This document shows positions 27,361 through 35,781 of a stretch of 64,000 bases of DNA, piece by piece (positions within the stretch are counted from its first letter, which is position 1; every line of letters starts with the position of its first letter). Below the pieces are notes generated by a model, which was not told where the DNA came from, did not search any database, and worked only from the letters and a program-made list of their open reading frames with translations. The translations under genes were made by a program, and so were the position numbers. Source of the DNA: Gluconacetobacter sacchari. Its GTDB lineage: Bacteria; Pseudomonadota; Alphaproteobacteria; Acetobacterales; Acetobacteraceae. The stretch covers positions 62,001-126,000 of the forward strand of contig NZ_JABEQJ010000007.1 of NCBI RefSeq assembly GCF_014174255.1, written 5' to 3'.

Positions 27361-28809
27361 ATGCAGAATTTCTCGCCGCAACCCACCAGCCTGGCGCATG
27401 TGTCCGAATACGAGATTTCGGATAATGCGCGGCTGACCCTCTGGCTCGCAGCCGCCGTGGCCGCCATCTGTGGCGGCCTCTACGGCTACGACACCGGTAT
27501 CATTTCCGGCGCCCTGCTGCTGATTACGCGGGATTTCCACCTCGGCAGCACGCAGCAGGAACTCGTCGCCTCGGCGATCCTGGCCGGTGCGGTGATCGGC
27601 GCGGTGGGCACCGGCTGGCTGTCCGAACGGTTCGGGCGCCGCACCACCGTCATGATCGTCACCGCCGTGTTCGTGACGGGGGCGGTGGCGTGTTCGGTGG
27701 CGCCCGATGTCGGCATGCTGATCGTCGCGCGTATCTATCTGGGCCTGGGCGTCGGCGGATCGACGCAGGTGGTGCCGATGTACATCTCGGAACTGGCGCC
27801 GGCGTCAAAGCGCGGGCGGCTGGTGACGCTGTTCAACGTGGCGATCGGGATCGGGATCTTTCTTGCCAATATCGTCGGGTTTGCGATGCGCGACGCATGG
27901 GGCTGGCGGCCGATGATCGCGATCGCGGCGGGGCCGGCGCTGTTCGTGTTCGTCGCCATGTTCTTCCTGCCGCGCAGCCCGCGCTGGACGGCGGAGAACG
28001 AGGGGCTGGAGGCGGCGATCGGCGAACTGACGAAGGTCCGGACCACGCATCGCGAAATTCATAGGGAAATCGGGAAGATTCACGCGGCGGCGTCGAACGT
28101 TTCCGACGACCAGCGGGGGTGGCGCGGCCTGTCGCAGCCCTGGGTGCGGCCGGCCCTGGTCGCGGCGTTCGGCGTTGCCTTCTTCACCCAGTGCGGCGGG
28201 CTGGAGATGATGATCTATTATGCGCCCACCTTCCTGTCGGATGCCGGATTCGGCCATTCGGCGGCGCTGCTGGCCAGCGTGGGGGTCGCGATCGTGTATC
28301 TGGTGATGACGCTGACAGGATCGCTGGTCGTCGATCGTATCGGGCGCCGGCGGCTGATGCTGATCATGGGGCCGGGGTCGGTGCTCAGCCTGATCGGGCT
28401 GGGGCTGATGTTCATGATGCATCCCGACAAGGGCAGTGTCGGAAGCTGGATGACCATCGTCTTCCTGCTGCTGTTCATGATGTTCAATTCGGGCGGCATC
28501 CAGGTCGTCGGCTGGCTGCTGGGGGCCGAGATGTTCCCGCTGCCGATGCGCGGCACCGCGACCAGCCTGCATGCGGCCACGCTGTGGGGCAGCAACCTGC
28601 TGGTGACCAGCACGGCGCTGACGCTGGTGCAGACGATCTCGCTGGGGGGGACGATGTGGTTCTATGCCGGGGTCAACCTGGCGTCGGTGCTGTTCGTCTA
28701 TTTCCTGGTGCCGGAAACGCGCGGGGCCTCGCTGGAGGATATCGAGAAGGCGTTGCAGGAAGGGCGCTTTCGCCCGCGCCGGGGGCAGACCGCCATCGTG
28801 GAGCGGTAG
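27361..28809 (+). CDS. MFS sugar porter (sugar:proton symporter)
   Basis: A 482-residue transporter with about twelve transmembrane segments. Sugar porter signatures are GYDTGIISGALL (about 38-49), ERFGRR in loop 2-3, PRSPRW (about 206-211) in the central loop, DRIGRR and the C-terminal VPETRGASLEDIE. It resembles the XylE/GalP/AraE group; the sugar is not predictable from sequence alone. The ATG at 27361 is preceded directly by AGGA; an upstream ATG at 27319 is possible. Confidence 0.9.
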   Translation: MQNFSPQPTSLAHVSEYEISDNARLTLWLAAAVAAICGGLYGYDTGIISGALLLITRDFHLGSTQQELVASAILAGAVIGAVGTGWLSERFGRRTTVMIVTAVFVTGAVACSVAPDVGMLIVARIYLGLGVGGSTQVVPMYISELAPASKRGRLVTLFNVAIGIGIFLANIVGFAMRDAWGWRPMIAIAAGPALFVFVAMFFLPRSPRWTAENEGLEAAIGELTKVRTTHREIHREIGKIHAAASNVSDDQRGWRGLSQPWVRPALVAAFGVAFFTQCGGLEMMIYYAPTFLSDAGFGHSAALLASVGVAIVYLVMTLTGSLVVDRIGRRRLMLIMGPGSVLSLIGLGLMFMMHPDKGSVGSWMTIVFLLLFMMFNSGGIQVVGWLLGAEMFPLPMRGTATSLHAATLWGSNLLVTSTALTLVQTISLGGTMWFYAGVNLASVLFVYFLVPETRGASLEDIEKALQEGRFRPRRGQTAIVER

Positions 28810-28880
28810 GCGTCGGGGCGGCGCCCCCATAGCGGGGGCGATCCGCGCGGATGCTTACGCCGTCCGACCTCCCGGGGTCT

Positions 28881-29277
28881 GGCGTCGACCGCGTGACCCA
28901 TGGCCGTCATGGCCAGTTGGGCGAGGAGACCGGCCGTGCGATCCGCGATGCCGCGCGCGCAGGGCGGCCGTCAGGGCCGCCATGACGGCGCGGGTCTTCG
29001 TCTCCGCGCGCTCCTGGAGCGTGGGGTGGGCTGCGATGATGACCCGGCGGGATGCCGACAAAGCGCGGTTCTCGACGAACAGGGGTTCGACCGACCGACA
29101 GGCGCGCAGCAGGACCTCCCACGGACGGAGCGCGGCCGGGGCGTCGGACACGGCATTGGTGAGCGCCGCGATGAACACATCCTCGCCGCCGAACAGTACC
29201 TCTCGCTTGTCGGGGAAATGCCGGAAGAAGGTGCGTTGGGTGACGCCGGCCTCCGCCGCGATGTCCGCCGCATGCAA
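28881..29277 (-). pseudogene. TetR-family regulator remnant, 5'-truncated and frameshifted
   Basis: From 29274 the reverse strand encodes a TetR recognition helix, DIAAEAGVTQRTFFRHFPDK, and about 80 residues of ligand domain. The normal first helix is missing: only a TTG precedes it, and upstream codons belong to the antisense of the next gene. At about 28950-28962, in a CG run, the frame must shift by one to continue as IADRTAGLLAQLAMTAMGH (ending near 28881). Without the shift the protein drifts into arginine-rich noise. The stop normally expected is also not seen. The gene is therefore almost certainly inactive. Confidence 0.8.
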
Positions 29278-29288
29278 AGCCTGCCGAG

Positions 29289-30221
29289 ATGCGCGCTCTC
29301 CGCGCCCGGCGCTACGGCGAACCGCTTGACGTGCTCCAGGTCGATGTCGTGCCCGTTCCGATCCCGGCGCCGGGACAAATTCGGGTTCGCGTCCATGCCT
29401 GCGCGTTCAATCCGGCGGATTGGGCGGTGTGCGGGGGGTTCATTCCCCTGCCGCCGCCCCGCGGCATCGGGTTCGACGTATCGGGGATCGTCGATGCCAT
29501 CGGCGATCGCGTCTTCGGCGTGCCGGATTATATCGCCTTCGACACCGCGGGGGCCGCCGAACATGCGGTCCTGAAAGTGTGGGTTGCCGTGCCCGAGGGG
29601 CTGGACCTGCTGCATGCCGCGACGCTGCCCATGGCGGTTGAGACCGCGACGCGGAGCATCGACCTTCTGGGATTGAGCGCGGGCCAGACGCTGGTCGTGA
29701 ATGGTGGCGGGACGATGACCGGCTTCGCCGCCGTCCAGATCGCGCTGCTGCGTGGCGCGCATGTCATCGCCACCGCCGGCGAGACCTTTGCTGCGCGATT
29801 GCGGGGACTTGGCGCGCGGGTGACGCCCTATGGCGACGGTATGGTCGAGCGTGTCCGCGACATGGCCGGCGCTGCGCCGGATTTCGTCCTGCATACCGCG
29901 CGGGTCGAAGGCGTGCTGCCTGATCTGGTCAGGATCGTGGACGGCGATCCAGGGCGTGTCATGAGTTTCAGCGATTTCGACGAAGGCGGGATAGGCGTTC
30001 GTACCACGGGACGGGAGAAGGGCGTGGTCCATCGGTATGACGTGCTCGCGGAGTATGCCCGGCTGGCCGCCGAGGGACGGTTTACGATTCCGATCGCGCG
30101 CATCTTCACCTGGGAGGATTGGCGGGATGCGGTCGCGACCAGCATGAGCGGGCGTGCGCACGGCAAGCTGGTGTTTGCGATCGATCCATCGGCATCTTCC
30201 CGCGCGCGGCGGGGGCATTAA
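29289..30221 (+). CDS. Zinc-free alcohol dehydrogenase / quinone oxidoreductase-like, possibly decayed
   Basis: A 310-residue medium-chain reductase. N-terminal MRALRARRYGEPLDVLQVD and the cofactor loop VNGGGTMTGFAAVQ (usual GxxGxxG is altered) are visible. After IGFDVSGIVDAIG the usual ~10 residues (xVxxFxVG) are missing before DRVFGVPDYIAF, which shortens a conserved loop. The start lies 12 bp from the broken TetR gene and lacks a clear ribosome-binding site. It may be a functional divergent variant or an early pseudogene, originally controlled by the now broken regulator. Confidence 0.65.
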   Translation: MRALRARRYGEPLDVLQVDVVPVPIPAPGQIRVRVHACAFNPADWAVCGGFIPLPPPRGIGFDVSGIVDAIGDRVFGVPDYIAFDTAGAAEHAVLKVWVAVPEGLDLLHAATLPMAVETATRSIDLLGLSAGQTLVVNGGGTMTGFAAVQIALLRGAHVIATAGETFAARLRGLGARVTPYGDGMVERVRDMAGAAPDFVLHTARVEGVLPDLVRIVDGDPGRVMSFSDFDEGGIGVRTTGREKGVVHRYDVLAEYARLAAEGRFTIPIARIFTWEDWRDAVATSMSGRAHGKLVFAIDPSASSRARRGH

Positions 30222-31017
30222 CATATTCTGGCCGGGTAGTGCGTCGAACGGATTCATGTTGTGGTAATCGTCGATAGAGTGGAAGTCGCGTCGCATGAAA
30301 GCTCCGATCGGCGCAGAGGCTGCCAGCGTCTTCAACACCGCCTGATCGGCTTTGGATTGCCAGATATCGATGGATATACGGTGACCTTTCGTATGGAGCG
30401 GTACCGTGGAATCCGAGCGGATGTCAATTCTGCGTTGCGTAAATATTAAGTTCATTACCAGGCATAATCCTCTGGTGCTGATTTATGCTCCGGGGACAGA
30501 AGATCCAATTTTTCCAATATGTGTCGATCCAATTTCAGATCCGAAGCGCGAAAGCATTGCCGGAGTTGATCCGTCGTTCTCGGACCGATGACAGGTGCCG
30601 TGACGGCGGGTTGATGCAACAGCCAAGCCACTGCCACATCTGATGGTTCGCGACCGGGCTCGGCGGCAAGGGCCGCATGTACCGAGTGCTATCGCGGGGA
30701 CATTCGAATCCAATTGGTCGTTGTGACTGTTCAAACCACCGTTGAGCATCAGCGCCTTCGACTTGGCTATGGCTTGGCATCCCCGCACTGGCGTCTCAGA
30801 ATCCAGCGAGATCGGACACGATCCAAGAGGACGTTGACTTATGACGGCAGGGACTGTGGGGGACACGGCGTCATCCGGTCATTTGCCTATTATATTTCAT
30901 TTTCGCAATATCATGTGGCTATTCGATACGAATGGAGACGCTCTGGCCCGCTTGAATGGGATATGATCGTTCTGTTCATGCATATTGCATGATGTCATCT
31001 GCAAAAAAGCATACTGA
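30222..31017. other. AT-richer intergenic stretch with gene debris
   Basis: About 800 bp with no intact gene. 30222-30454 has no recognisable content on either strand. 30455-30688 holds an aldo/keto reductase tail. 30690-30870 may contain further shifted fragments of the same gene (AIAKSKAL on the minus strand), but this is weak. 30880-31017 is clearly AT-richer than the surroundings and precedes the sulfotransferase gene. No transposase or inverted repeat ends were found. Confidence 0.6.
30455..30688 (-). pseudogene. Aldo/keto reductase C-terminal fragment
   Basis: The minus strand reads ALAAEPGREPSDVAVAWLLH, then APVIGPRTTDQL and a terminal EDYAW, the classic C-terminus of NADP-dependent aldo/keto reductases (AxxxxxxPSxVAxAWLL and IGPRTxxQL are the cofactor-binding region). 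About 78 codons remain; a TAG at 30689-30691 closes the frame upstream and the barrel is missing. Base composition is less GC-rich than the neighbours. The fragment cannot form an enzyme. Confidence 0.85.
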
Positions 31018-31914
31018 ATGATCCATTTTTATCAACCATTCCATATGGCCGGGATGGCCTTGCGCTCTTGCATGGTCGCGGCGATGGGGATGAAAGGGCC
31101 GGGCCTGCGTGGCGGAAGAACGGATAGGCCGCCTGCCCGGCGGGATGACCGGGGCGGGCCGTCCTTGCGCCGTCGGGGCGCGCGGCCGATCTTCATGCTG
31201 CATATTCCGAAAACTGCCGGGTCTTCCGTCAATGTCCTGATGTCGGGCCTTGCGGACAGTGTGGCGCATCTGGAAAGCAAGCCCGCGTTGAAAGCGATGA
31301 TCGCCGAGGGATCGGTCGATGTCGATTATGCGTCGGGGCATGTGTATCTGGACGATATGCGGCATCTGACCAAAGGGCGAAACTGGTTCACCTTCACCAT
31401 CCTGAGAGAGCCGATCGCGCAGACGGTGTCTCATATAAAATGGGTCAAGTCATTCGGAGCGCCGTCGCGGATGGTGTCCTGGAGAGGATATTCGCCGGGC
31501 GAGTGCCGCCTGTTCAGGGCGCTGTATGGGACGGATCTCGATGACGTCGACAAGCTTGGCTATATTTTCCGCCGGAACGAGCTGGCCGCGCATTTTTTCG
31601 ACAATTGCCAGACGCGGTACCTCGCCGGTCGGCGCGACCGGCCTTTGCGGGAAAGCGATTACCGTGATGCGATCGCCGGGTTGGCGTCGCTGGACCATGT
31701 CGGGCTGTGCGAGCGCGTCGAAGACACTCTGTCGGCCGTGCTGCAATCCGCCGGCTGGGGGGCGTTGCCCGTGCCGGTGCCCAGAACCAACCAGGCCAGG
31801 ATACAGGGCGGCCCCGACCTGGATGACCCGCGCGTCTGGTCGTTCTATGCGAATCTGACCCGTTTCGATCGGCGCCTCTATGACCATTGCCGTATCCTTG
31901 AGGGAGCCGCCTGA
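31018..31914 (+). CDS. Sulfotransferase family 2-like protein
   Basis: A 298-residue protein with the 5'-phosphosulfate loop FMLHIPKTAGSS (59-70) and the 3'-phosphate-binding element ILREPIAQTVSH (128-139), both diagnostic of PAPS-dependent sulfotransferases. The substrate, probably a carbohydrate or cell-surface molecule, is unknown. The first ~55 residues are basic and unconserved; Met at about 31045 or 31072 may be the true start. It stands alone beside the decayed AT-rich patch, which suggests acquisition by transfer. No PAPS-synthesis genes are nearby. Confidence 0.8.
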   Translation: MIHFYQPFHMAGMALRSCMVAAMGMKGPGLRGGRTDRPPARRDDRGGPSLRRRGARPIFMLHIPKTAGSSVNVLMSGLADSVAHLESKPALKAMIAEGSVDVDYASGHVYLDDMRHLTKGRNWFTFTILREPIAQTVSHIKWVKSFGAPSRMVSWRGYSPGECRLFRALYGTDLDDVDKLGYIFRRNELAAHFFDNCQTRYLAGRRDRPLRESDYRDAIAGLASLDHVGLCERVEDTLSAVLQSAGWGALPVPVPRTNQARIQGGPDLDDPRVWSFYANLTRFDRRLYDHCRILEGAA

Positions 31915-31991
31915 CCGTTGGCGCCCTGCCGGCCCTTCGGGAAAGGGTCCGCATGCTTTCTTGCGATCGACGAGCATGTTGCCGAGCGCGG

Positions 31992-32993
31992 TCAGCCGTC
32001 CTGCGCCATCGTGACGATGACGCGCCCATGCGTTGTGCCGTCGAGCAGCGCGCGGGCGGTATCGGGGACTTCGGCGAGGGCGATCTGCCGCGTCATCAGG
32101 TCCAGGCGCTGGGGATCGATCAGCTCGGCCAGGCGGTTCCAGGCGGTCATGCGCCGGTCGCGGGGGCATTGGACGCTGTCGATTCCGATCAGCGACACGC
32201 CGCGCAGGATGAACGGGGCCACCGTGGCGGGGAAATCCATGCCGCCTGCCAGGCCGCAGGCCGTCACCACGCCGCCCGGCATCATGCCCGCGCACAGATT
32301 GGCCAGGACCCGGCCGCCGGCGACATCGACCGCGCCCGCCCAGCGCGCGCGCTCCAGCGGCTTTCCGACGTTGGTGAACGCATCGCGCGGCAGGATCGCG
32401 GCGGCGCCCAATGCTTCCAGATACGTGCCTTCCCGCGGTCGGCCGGTGATCGCCTCGACCGTGTAGCCGAGCCTGGACAGCAGCATCAGCGCGATGCTGC
32501 CCACGCCGCCCGAGGCGCCGGAGACCACGATCGGCTCGCTTTCGGGATGAACGCCTTCGCGCTCCAGCGCCATGACGCAGAGCATGGCGGTGTAGCCGGC
32601 CGTTCCGATGGCCATCGCCTGGCGCGTCGAGAGGCCGGCGGGCAGCGGCACCAGCCAGTCGCCCCGCACGCGTGCCCTGCCCGCCAGTCCGCCCCAATGC
32701 GACTCGCCCACGCCCCAGCCGTTCAGGACGACCCGATCGCCGGGCGACAGGGCGGGATCGTCCGATTGCGTGACGGTGCCCGCGAAATCGATGCCCGGAA
32801 CCATGGGGAAGCGACGGACGATCGGCCCCCGGCCGGTGATCGCCAGGGCGTCCTTGTAATTCAGGGTCGACCATTCGACCCGCACCGTCACGTCGCCTTC
32901 CGGCAGTGCGTCCTCCGTCATCCGGCGCAGGGCGACATGCTGTGCGCCGGATGCGTCCTTTTCGATCAACAGAGCCTGGAACTGCGTATCCAT
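31992..32993 (-). CDS. acuI: Acryloyl-CoA reductase AcuI / YhdH-type oxidoreductase
   Basis: A 333-residue medium-chain NADPH reductase of the AcuI/YhdH group, which reduces toxic acryloyl-CoA to propionyl-CoA. Visible are [27 protein letters not shown], and the cofactor loop [11 protein letters not shown] (about 154-164). The ATG at 32993 follows GGGAGA. Upstream on the same strand is an AcuR-like TetR gene, and an identical 10-bp box precedes both, supporting the acuR-acuI assignment. No DMSP lyase gene is adjacent. Confidence 0.88.
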   Translation of the reverse strand: MDTQFQALLIEKDASGAQHVALRRMTEDALPEGDVTVRVEWSTLNYKDALAITGRGPIVRRFPMVPGIDFAGTVTQSDDPALSPGDRVVLNGWGVGESHWGGLAGRARVRGDWLVPLPAGLSTRQAMAIGTAGYTAMLCVMALEREGVHPESEPIVVSGASGGVGSIALMLLSRLGYTVEAITGRPREGTYLEALGAAAILPRDAFTNVGKPLERARWAGAVDVAGGRVLANLCAGMMPGGVVTACGLAGGMDFPATVAPFILRGVSLIGIDSVQCPRDRRMTAWNRLAELIDPQRLDLMTRQIALAEVPDTARALLDGTTHGRVIVTMAQDG

Positions 32994-33011
32994 GAAGGGT
33001 CTCCCGGATTG

Positions 33012-33021
33012 GACCGATCGT
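33012..33021. promoter_or_regulatory. Candidate AcuR box upstream of acuI
   Basis: GACCGATCGT, containing the dyad CGATCG, lies 19-28 bp upstream of the acuI start codon. The same ten bases recur upstream of acuR at 33693-33702. Co-occurrence at two promoters of a regulator-target pair is the evidence; binding is inferred. Confidence 0.6.
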
Positions 33022-33046
33022 TTATGAAATGACGGAGAAAAGCGGC

Positions 33047-33679
33047 TTATCGTGGCGGGGATGTGTGTTCCGCCGCGATCAGGGTCAGGAATCCATCCTC
33101 GAAGGCCCGGAGCGGGGCCGTGCTGCGTTCGAGGCGCGCGCGCAGCACCGCGCCCTCCCACCCCGTCCAGAAGAAGCGCGCCCAGGCCCGCGCGCGGGTG
33201 GGATCGATCGGCAGGAGGCAGGCCGTCAGCCGGTCTTCCCATCCCGTCAGGACATCGCGGAGCGCCGTCCGGTAGGTATCGGGCAGGGCGCCCAGTTCCT
33301 GCCCGAGAGTGCCGACCAGGCACCCGCGCCGGAAGCCGTGCCGCTCCATCCCCCGGCAGGCGTCCGCGATGAAGTGTCGCAGCCTTTCGGCGGGGGGCGC
33401 GCTGTCGTCCTTCAGCCAGCGCGCCAGTTTCGTATTGAAATAGGCGGCATAGGCTTCGATCAGGACGAGGCCGAATGCCTCCTTGCTCGGAAAATAGTAA
33501 TAGAACGACCCTTTGGGCACCTGCGCCCGCGCCAGCAGTTCCTCCAGCCCGGAGGCCACGAAGCCCTTTTCGGTCAGCGCCGCGACGCCTTCCCGGATCA
33601 GGGTCTGCCGGGTCTCGGAATAGCCGTCTTCCGATTTCGGCGGGCGGCCACGGCGGCGGTGTTGAGCCACGGATGTCAT
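33047..33679 (-). CDS. acuR: TetR-family regulator, AcuR/NemR-like
   Basis: A 210-residue repressor. The DNA-binding domain has [10 protein letters not shown], then [19 protein letters not shown] and the recognition helix region [17 protein letters not shown] (about 54-70). Cys residues at about 119 (RRGCLVG) could sense electrophiles such as acrylate or quinones, as known for AcuR and NemR. It lies 53 bp upstream of acuI on the same strand and probably represses both genes. Confidence 0.85.
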   Translation of the reverse strand: MTSVAQHRRRGRPPKSEDGYSETRQTLIREGVAALTEKGFVASGLEELLARAQVPKGSFYYYFPSKEAFGLVLIEAYAAYFNTKLARWLKDDSAPPAERLRHFIADACRGMERHGFRRGCLVGTLGQELGALPDTYRTALRDVLTGWEDRLTACLLPIDPTRARAWARFFWTGWEGAVLRARLERSTAPLRAFEDGFLTLIAAEHTSPPR

Positions 33680-33692
33680 GGAGGGTTTTGTA

Positions 33693-33702
33693 GACCGATC
33701 GT
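33693..33702. promoter_or_regulatory. Candidate AcuR box upstream of acuR
   Basis: GACCGATCGT within TAGACCGATCGTCTGGTA forms an imperfect inverted repeat (AGACCGA/TCGTCT). It lies 14-23 bp upstream of the acuR start and is identical to the box at 33012-33021. It suits autoregulation. Confidence 0.62.
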
Positions 33703-33755
33703 CTGGTAAATTGCGCGCCGTTTTCCGGGCGGGACGTTCACATCGTCGTCAGCGG

Positions 33756-34142
33756 TCATCCGCCGGCGGGCGCGGCCTCCGGCTCCGTCTCGCGCTGGGT
33801 GTCCGTTCCGAAGCGGGTATGGGTATCGCCCCACTGTTTCAGCGCCGTGATGACGGGTTCCAGAGTCCGGCCGCGTTCGGTCAGGCTGTATTCCACTTTC
33901 GGCGGCACTTCGGCGTAGACCGTCCGCAGGACGAAGCCGTCCTGTTCCAGTTCGCGCAATTGTGCCGTGAGCATGCGCTGGGTGACGGTGGGCAGGCGCT
34001 TGCGGAGGGCGTTGAAGCGCATCGTTCCGTGCAGGAGATGGAAAAGGATCACGCCTTTCCACTTCCCGTCGATCAGTTCGAGCGTCGCTTCCACGGCGCA
34101 ACCGGGGCTGCAATCCAGCCGTTTGTGACGGATACGGGGCAT
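33756..34142 (-). CDS. HxlR-family transcriptional regulator
   Basis: A 128-residue winged-helix regulator. CSPGCAVEATLELIDGKWKG (11-30) carries the conserved N-terminal Cys residues that act as redox sensors in YodB/HypR/QorR relatives, followed by MRFNALRKRLPTVTQRMLT and LRELEQDGFVLRTVY. It is divergent from a medium-chain oxidoreductase gene, the usual arrangement in which HxlR proteins control a quinone or aldehyde reductase in response to electrophiles. A palindrome lies just before its start. Confidence 0.9.
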   Translation of the reverse strand: MPRIRHKRLDCSPGCAVEATLELIDGKWKGVILFHLLHGTMRFNALRKRLPTVTQRMLTAQLRELEQDGFVLRTVYAEVPPKVEYSLTERGRTLEPVITALKQWGDTHTRFGTDTQRETEPEAAPAGG

Positions 34143-34146
34143 GACG

Positions 34147-34162
34147 GTATCATTTCCGATAC
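34147..34162. promoter_or_regulatory. Candidate HxlR operator palindrome
   Basis: GTATC-ATTTCC-GATAC is a perfect 5-bp dyad with a 6-bp spacer, five bases upstream of the HxlR gene start and 80 bp upstream of the divergent oxidoreductase. GTATC/GATAC half sites resemble those of HxlR-type redox regulators. Assignment rests on position and symmetry. Confidence 0.6.
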
Positions 34163-34242
34163 TATGAGCGTTTTATGTGCGTTCTTGCGCGTGGGGAGCA
34201 TAGCGCCTCACATTTGTGCCGTTCAACGATGGAGCGGACATC

Positions 34243-35262
34243 ATGCGTGCCGTTGGTTATCAATCCCCCCTGCCGATCGACGACCCCGATGCGTTGCAGG
34301 ACATCGAACTTCCCGAACCCGTGCCGGGCGGCCGGGATCTCCTGGTCGAGATCCGGGCGGTTTCGGTCAATCCCGTGGATACCAAGGTGCGGAGGAGCGC
34401 CGTGCCCGAACCCGGCCAATGGCGGGTGCTCGGCTGGGACGCCGCGGGAATCGTGAAGGCGACGGGGCCGGATGTCCGTCACTTCGCGGTGGGGGACGAC
34501 GTCTTCTATGCCGGCGCGTTGCAGCGTTCGGGGACGAATGCCCAGTTCCACCTGGTCGACGAGCGGATCGTGGGCCGCAAGCCGGCATCGCTGGACTGGG
34601 CGCAGGCCGCCGCGCTGCCGCTGACCGCGATCACGGCGTGGGAGATGATGTTCGACCGGCTCGAACTCCGCCGGCCCGTCGCCGGGACCGTGCCGTCGCT
34701 GCTGATCGTCGGCGGCGCGGGGGGCGTCGGGTCGATCGCGATCCAGCTTGCCCGCGCGCTGACGGACCTCGCGGTCATTGCCACGGCGTCGCGCTCCGAG
34801 ACGCGGGAATGGGTCCGCGCCCTGGGCGCGCATCATGTGATCGATCATCGGAACGGCCTCGCCGACCAGGTGGCGCGCCTGCCGACGGGGGCGCCCGGCT
34901 TCGTGTTCTCCACCACGCAGACCTGCCGGCATTATGCCGATATCGTGACGTTGCTGGCGCCGCAGGGACGTTTCGGGCTGACCGACGATCCGGACGAACT
35001 CGATGCGCTGCCGCTCAAACGCAAGAGCCTGTCGCTGCATTGGGAACTCATGTTCACGCGCTCCATGTTCGAAACGGCGGACATGGCCGAACAGGGCGTG
35101 GTGCTGAACGAGATCGCGGCGCTGGTGGATCGCGGGCGCATCCGCACGACGCTGGGCGAAAACATGGGCCCGATCAATGCGGGCAACCTGCGGCGTGCGC
35201 ACGCGCTGATCGAAAGCGGGCGGGCGAAGGGGAAGATCGTACTCGCCGGCTTCGGGGCGTGA
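34243..35262 (+). CDS. Zinc-binding-alcohol-dehydrogenase family (ZADH) oxidoreductase
   Basis: A 339-residue medium-chain reductase. N-terminal AVGYQSPLPIDDPDALQDIE, VSVNPVDTKVR, WDAAGIVKATG, and cofactor loop VGGAGGVGSIAIQ (about 151-163) identify the ZADH/quinone-reductase subgroup, without zinc cysteines. Likely function is NADPH-dependent reduction of quinones or enones. The ATG at 34243 follows GGAGC. It is divergent from the HxlR regulator, its probable controller. Confidence 0.88.
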   Translation: MRAVGYQSPLPIDDPDALQDIELPEPVPGGRDLLVEIRAVSVNPVDTKVRRSAVPEPGQWRVLGWDAAGIVKATGPDVRHFAVGDDVFYAGALQRSGTNAQFHLVDERIVGRKPASLDWAQAAALPLTAITAWEMMFDRLELRRPVAGTVPSLLIVGGAGGVGSIAIQLARALTDLAVIATASRSETREWVRALGAHHVIDHRNGLADQVARLPTGAPGFVFSTTQTCRHYADIVTLLAPQGRFGLTDDPDELDALPLKRKSLSLHWELMFTRSMFETADMAEQGVVLNEIAALVDRGRIRTTLGENMGPINAGNLRRAHALIESGRAKGKIVLAGFGA

Positions 35263-35347
35263 GGAGGACCGACATGGACGGGATATCATCGGATAAGGCG
35301 CGGTGCCGGTGTGCGGCCGGCGGGAAGACCGGCGGGAAGACGGGCGC

Positions 35348-35749
35348 ATGAGCGGCGGCCGCTTCGACCTCGGCGCCATCGCGGCGGCGTTTCCGGACGC
35401 GGCCGACACGATGCTGCTGGACACGTATCTGACGGATTCCGCGTCGCGCAGCATCCGGGTCTTTCGTGTCTATCGCGGCGTACCGGCCCATTATCATACG
35501 CAATGCGACGAGATCCTGCATGTGCTTGCCGGCGAGGGCACGTTCTGGATCGACGACCCGGCGAACGAGGCGGCCTTCGCGCCGGGCCATCTGCTCGTCT
35601 TCCCCCGGCGCGCCGTCCATGCCCTGCCGCGCATCGTGCGCGACCCCGTGGTGTTCCTGGCCATCGACACGCCGCGCCGGGCGGAGGACGACATAACCTT
35701 CGTCGATCCGGACGATGGGTCCGCCGCCGAATTCATTGCGAGGATATGA
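35348..35749 (+). CDS. Cupin-domain protein
   Basis: A 133-residue single-domain cupin. Motif 1 is PAHYHTQCDEILHVLAGEG (about 43-61; His, His and Glu metal ligands), and motif 2 is APGHLLVFPRRAVHAL (about 77-92). The ligand set indicates a bound divalent metal. Function ranges from dioxygenase to storage or sensing, so none is assigned. It lies 85 bp after the ZADH gene on the same strand and may share its promoter. Confidence 0.85.
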   Translation: MSGGRFDLGAIAAAFPDAADTMLLDTYLTDSASRSIRVFRVYRGVPAHYHTQCDEILHVLAGEGTFWIDDPANEAAFAPGHLLVFPRRAVHALPRIVRDPVVFLAIDTPRRAEDDITFVDPDDGSAAEFIARI

Positions 35750-35781
35750 GGATATGACGGCGTGACGCCCGGCATCCCCGA

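Noticed and set aside
30222-31017. Insertion sequence remnant
   Set aside because: No transposase-like sequence, terminal inverted repeat or target duplication was found; only the aldo/keto reductase tail is recognisable.
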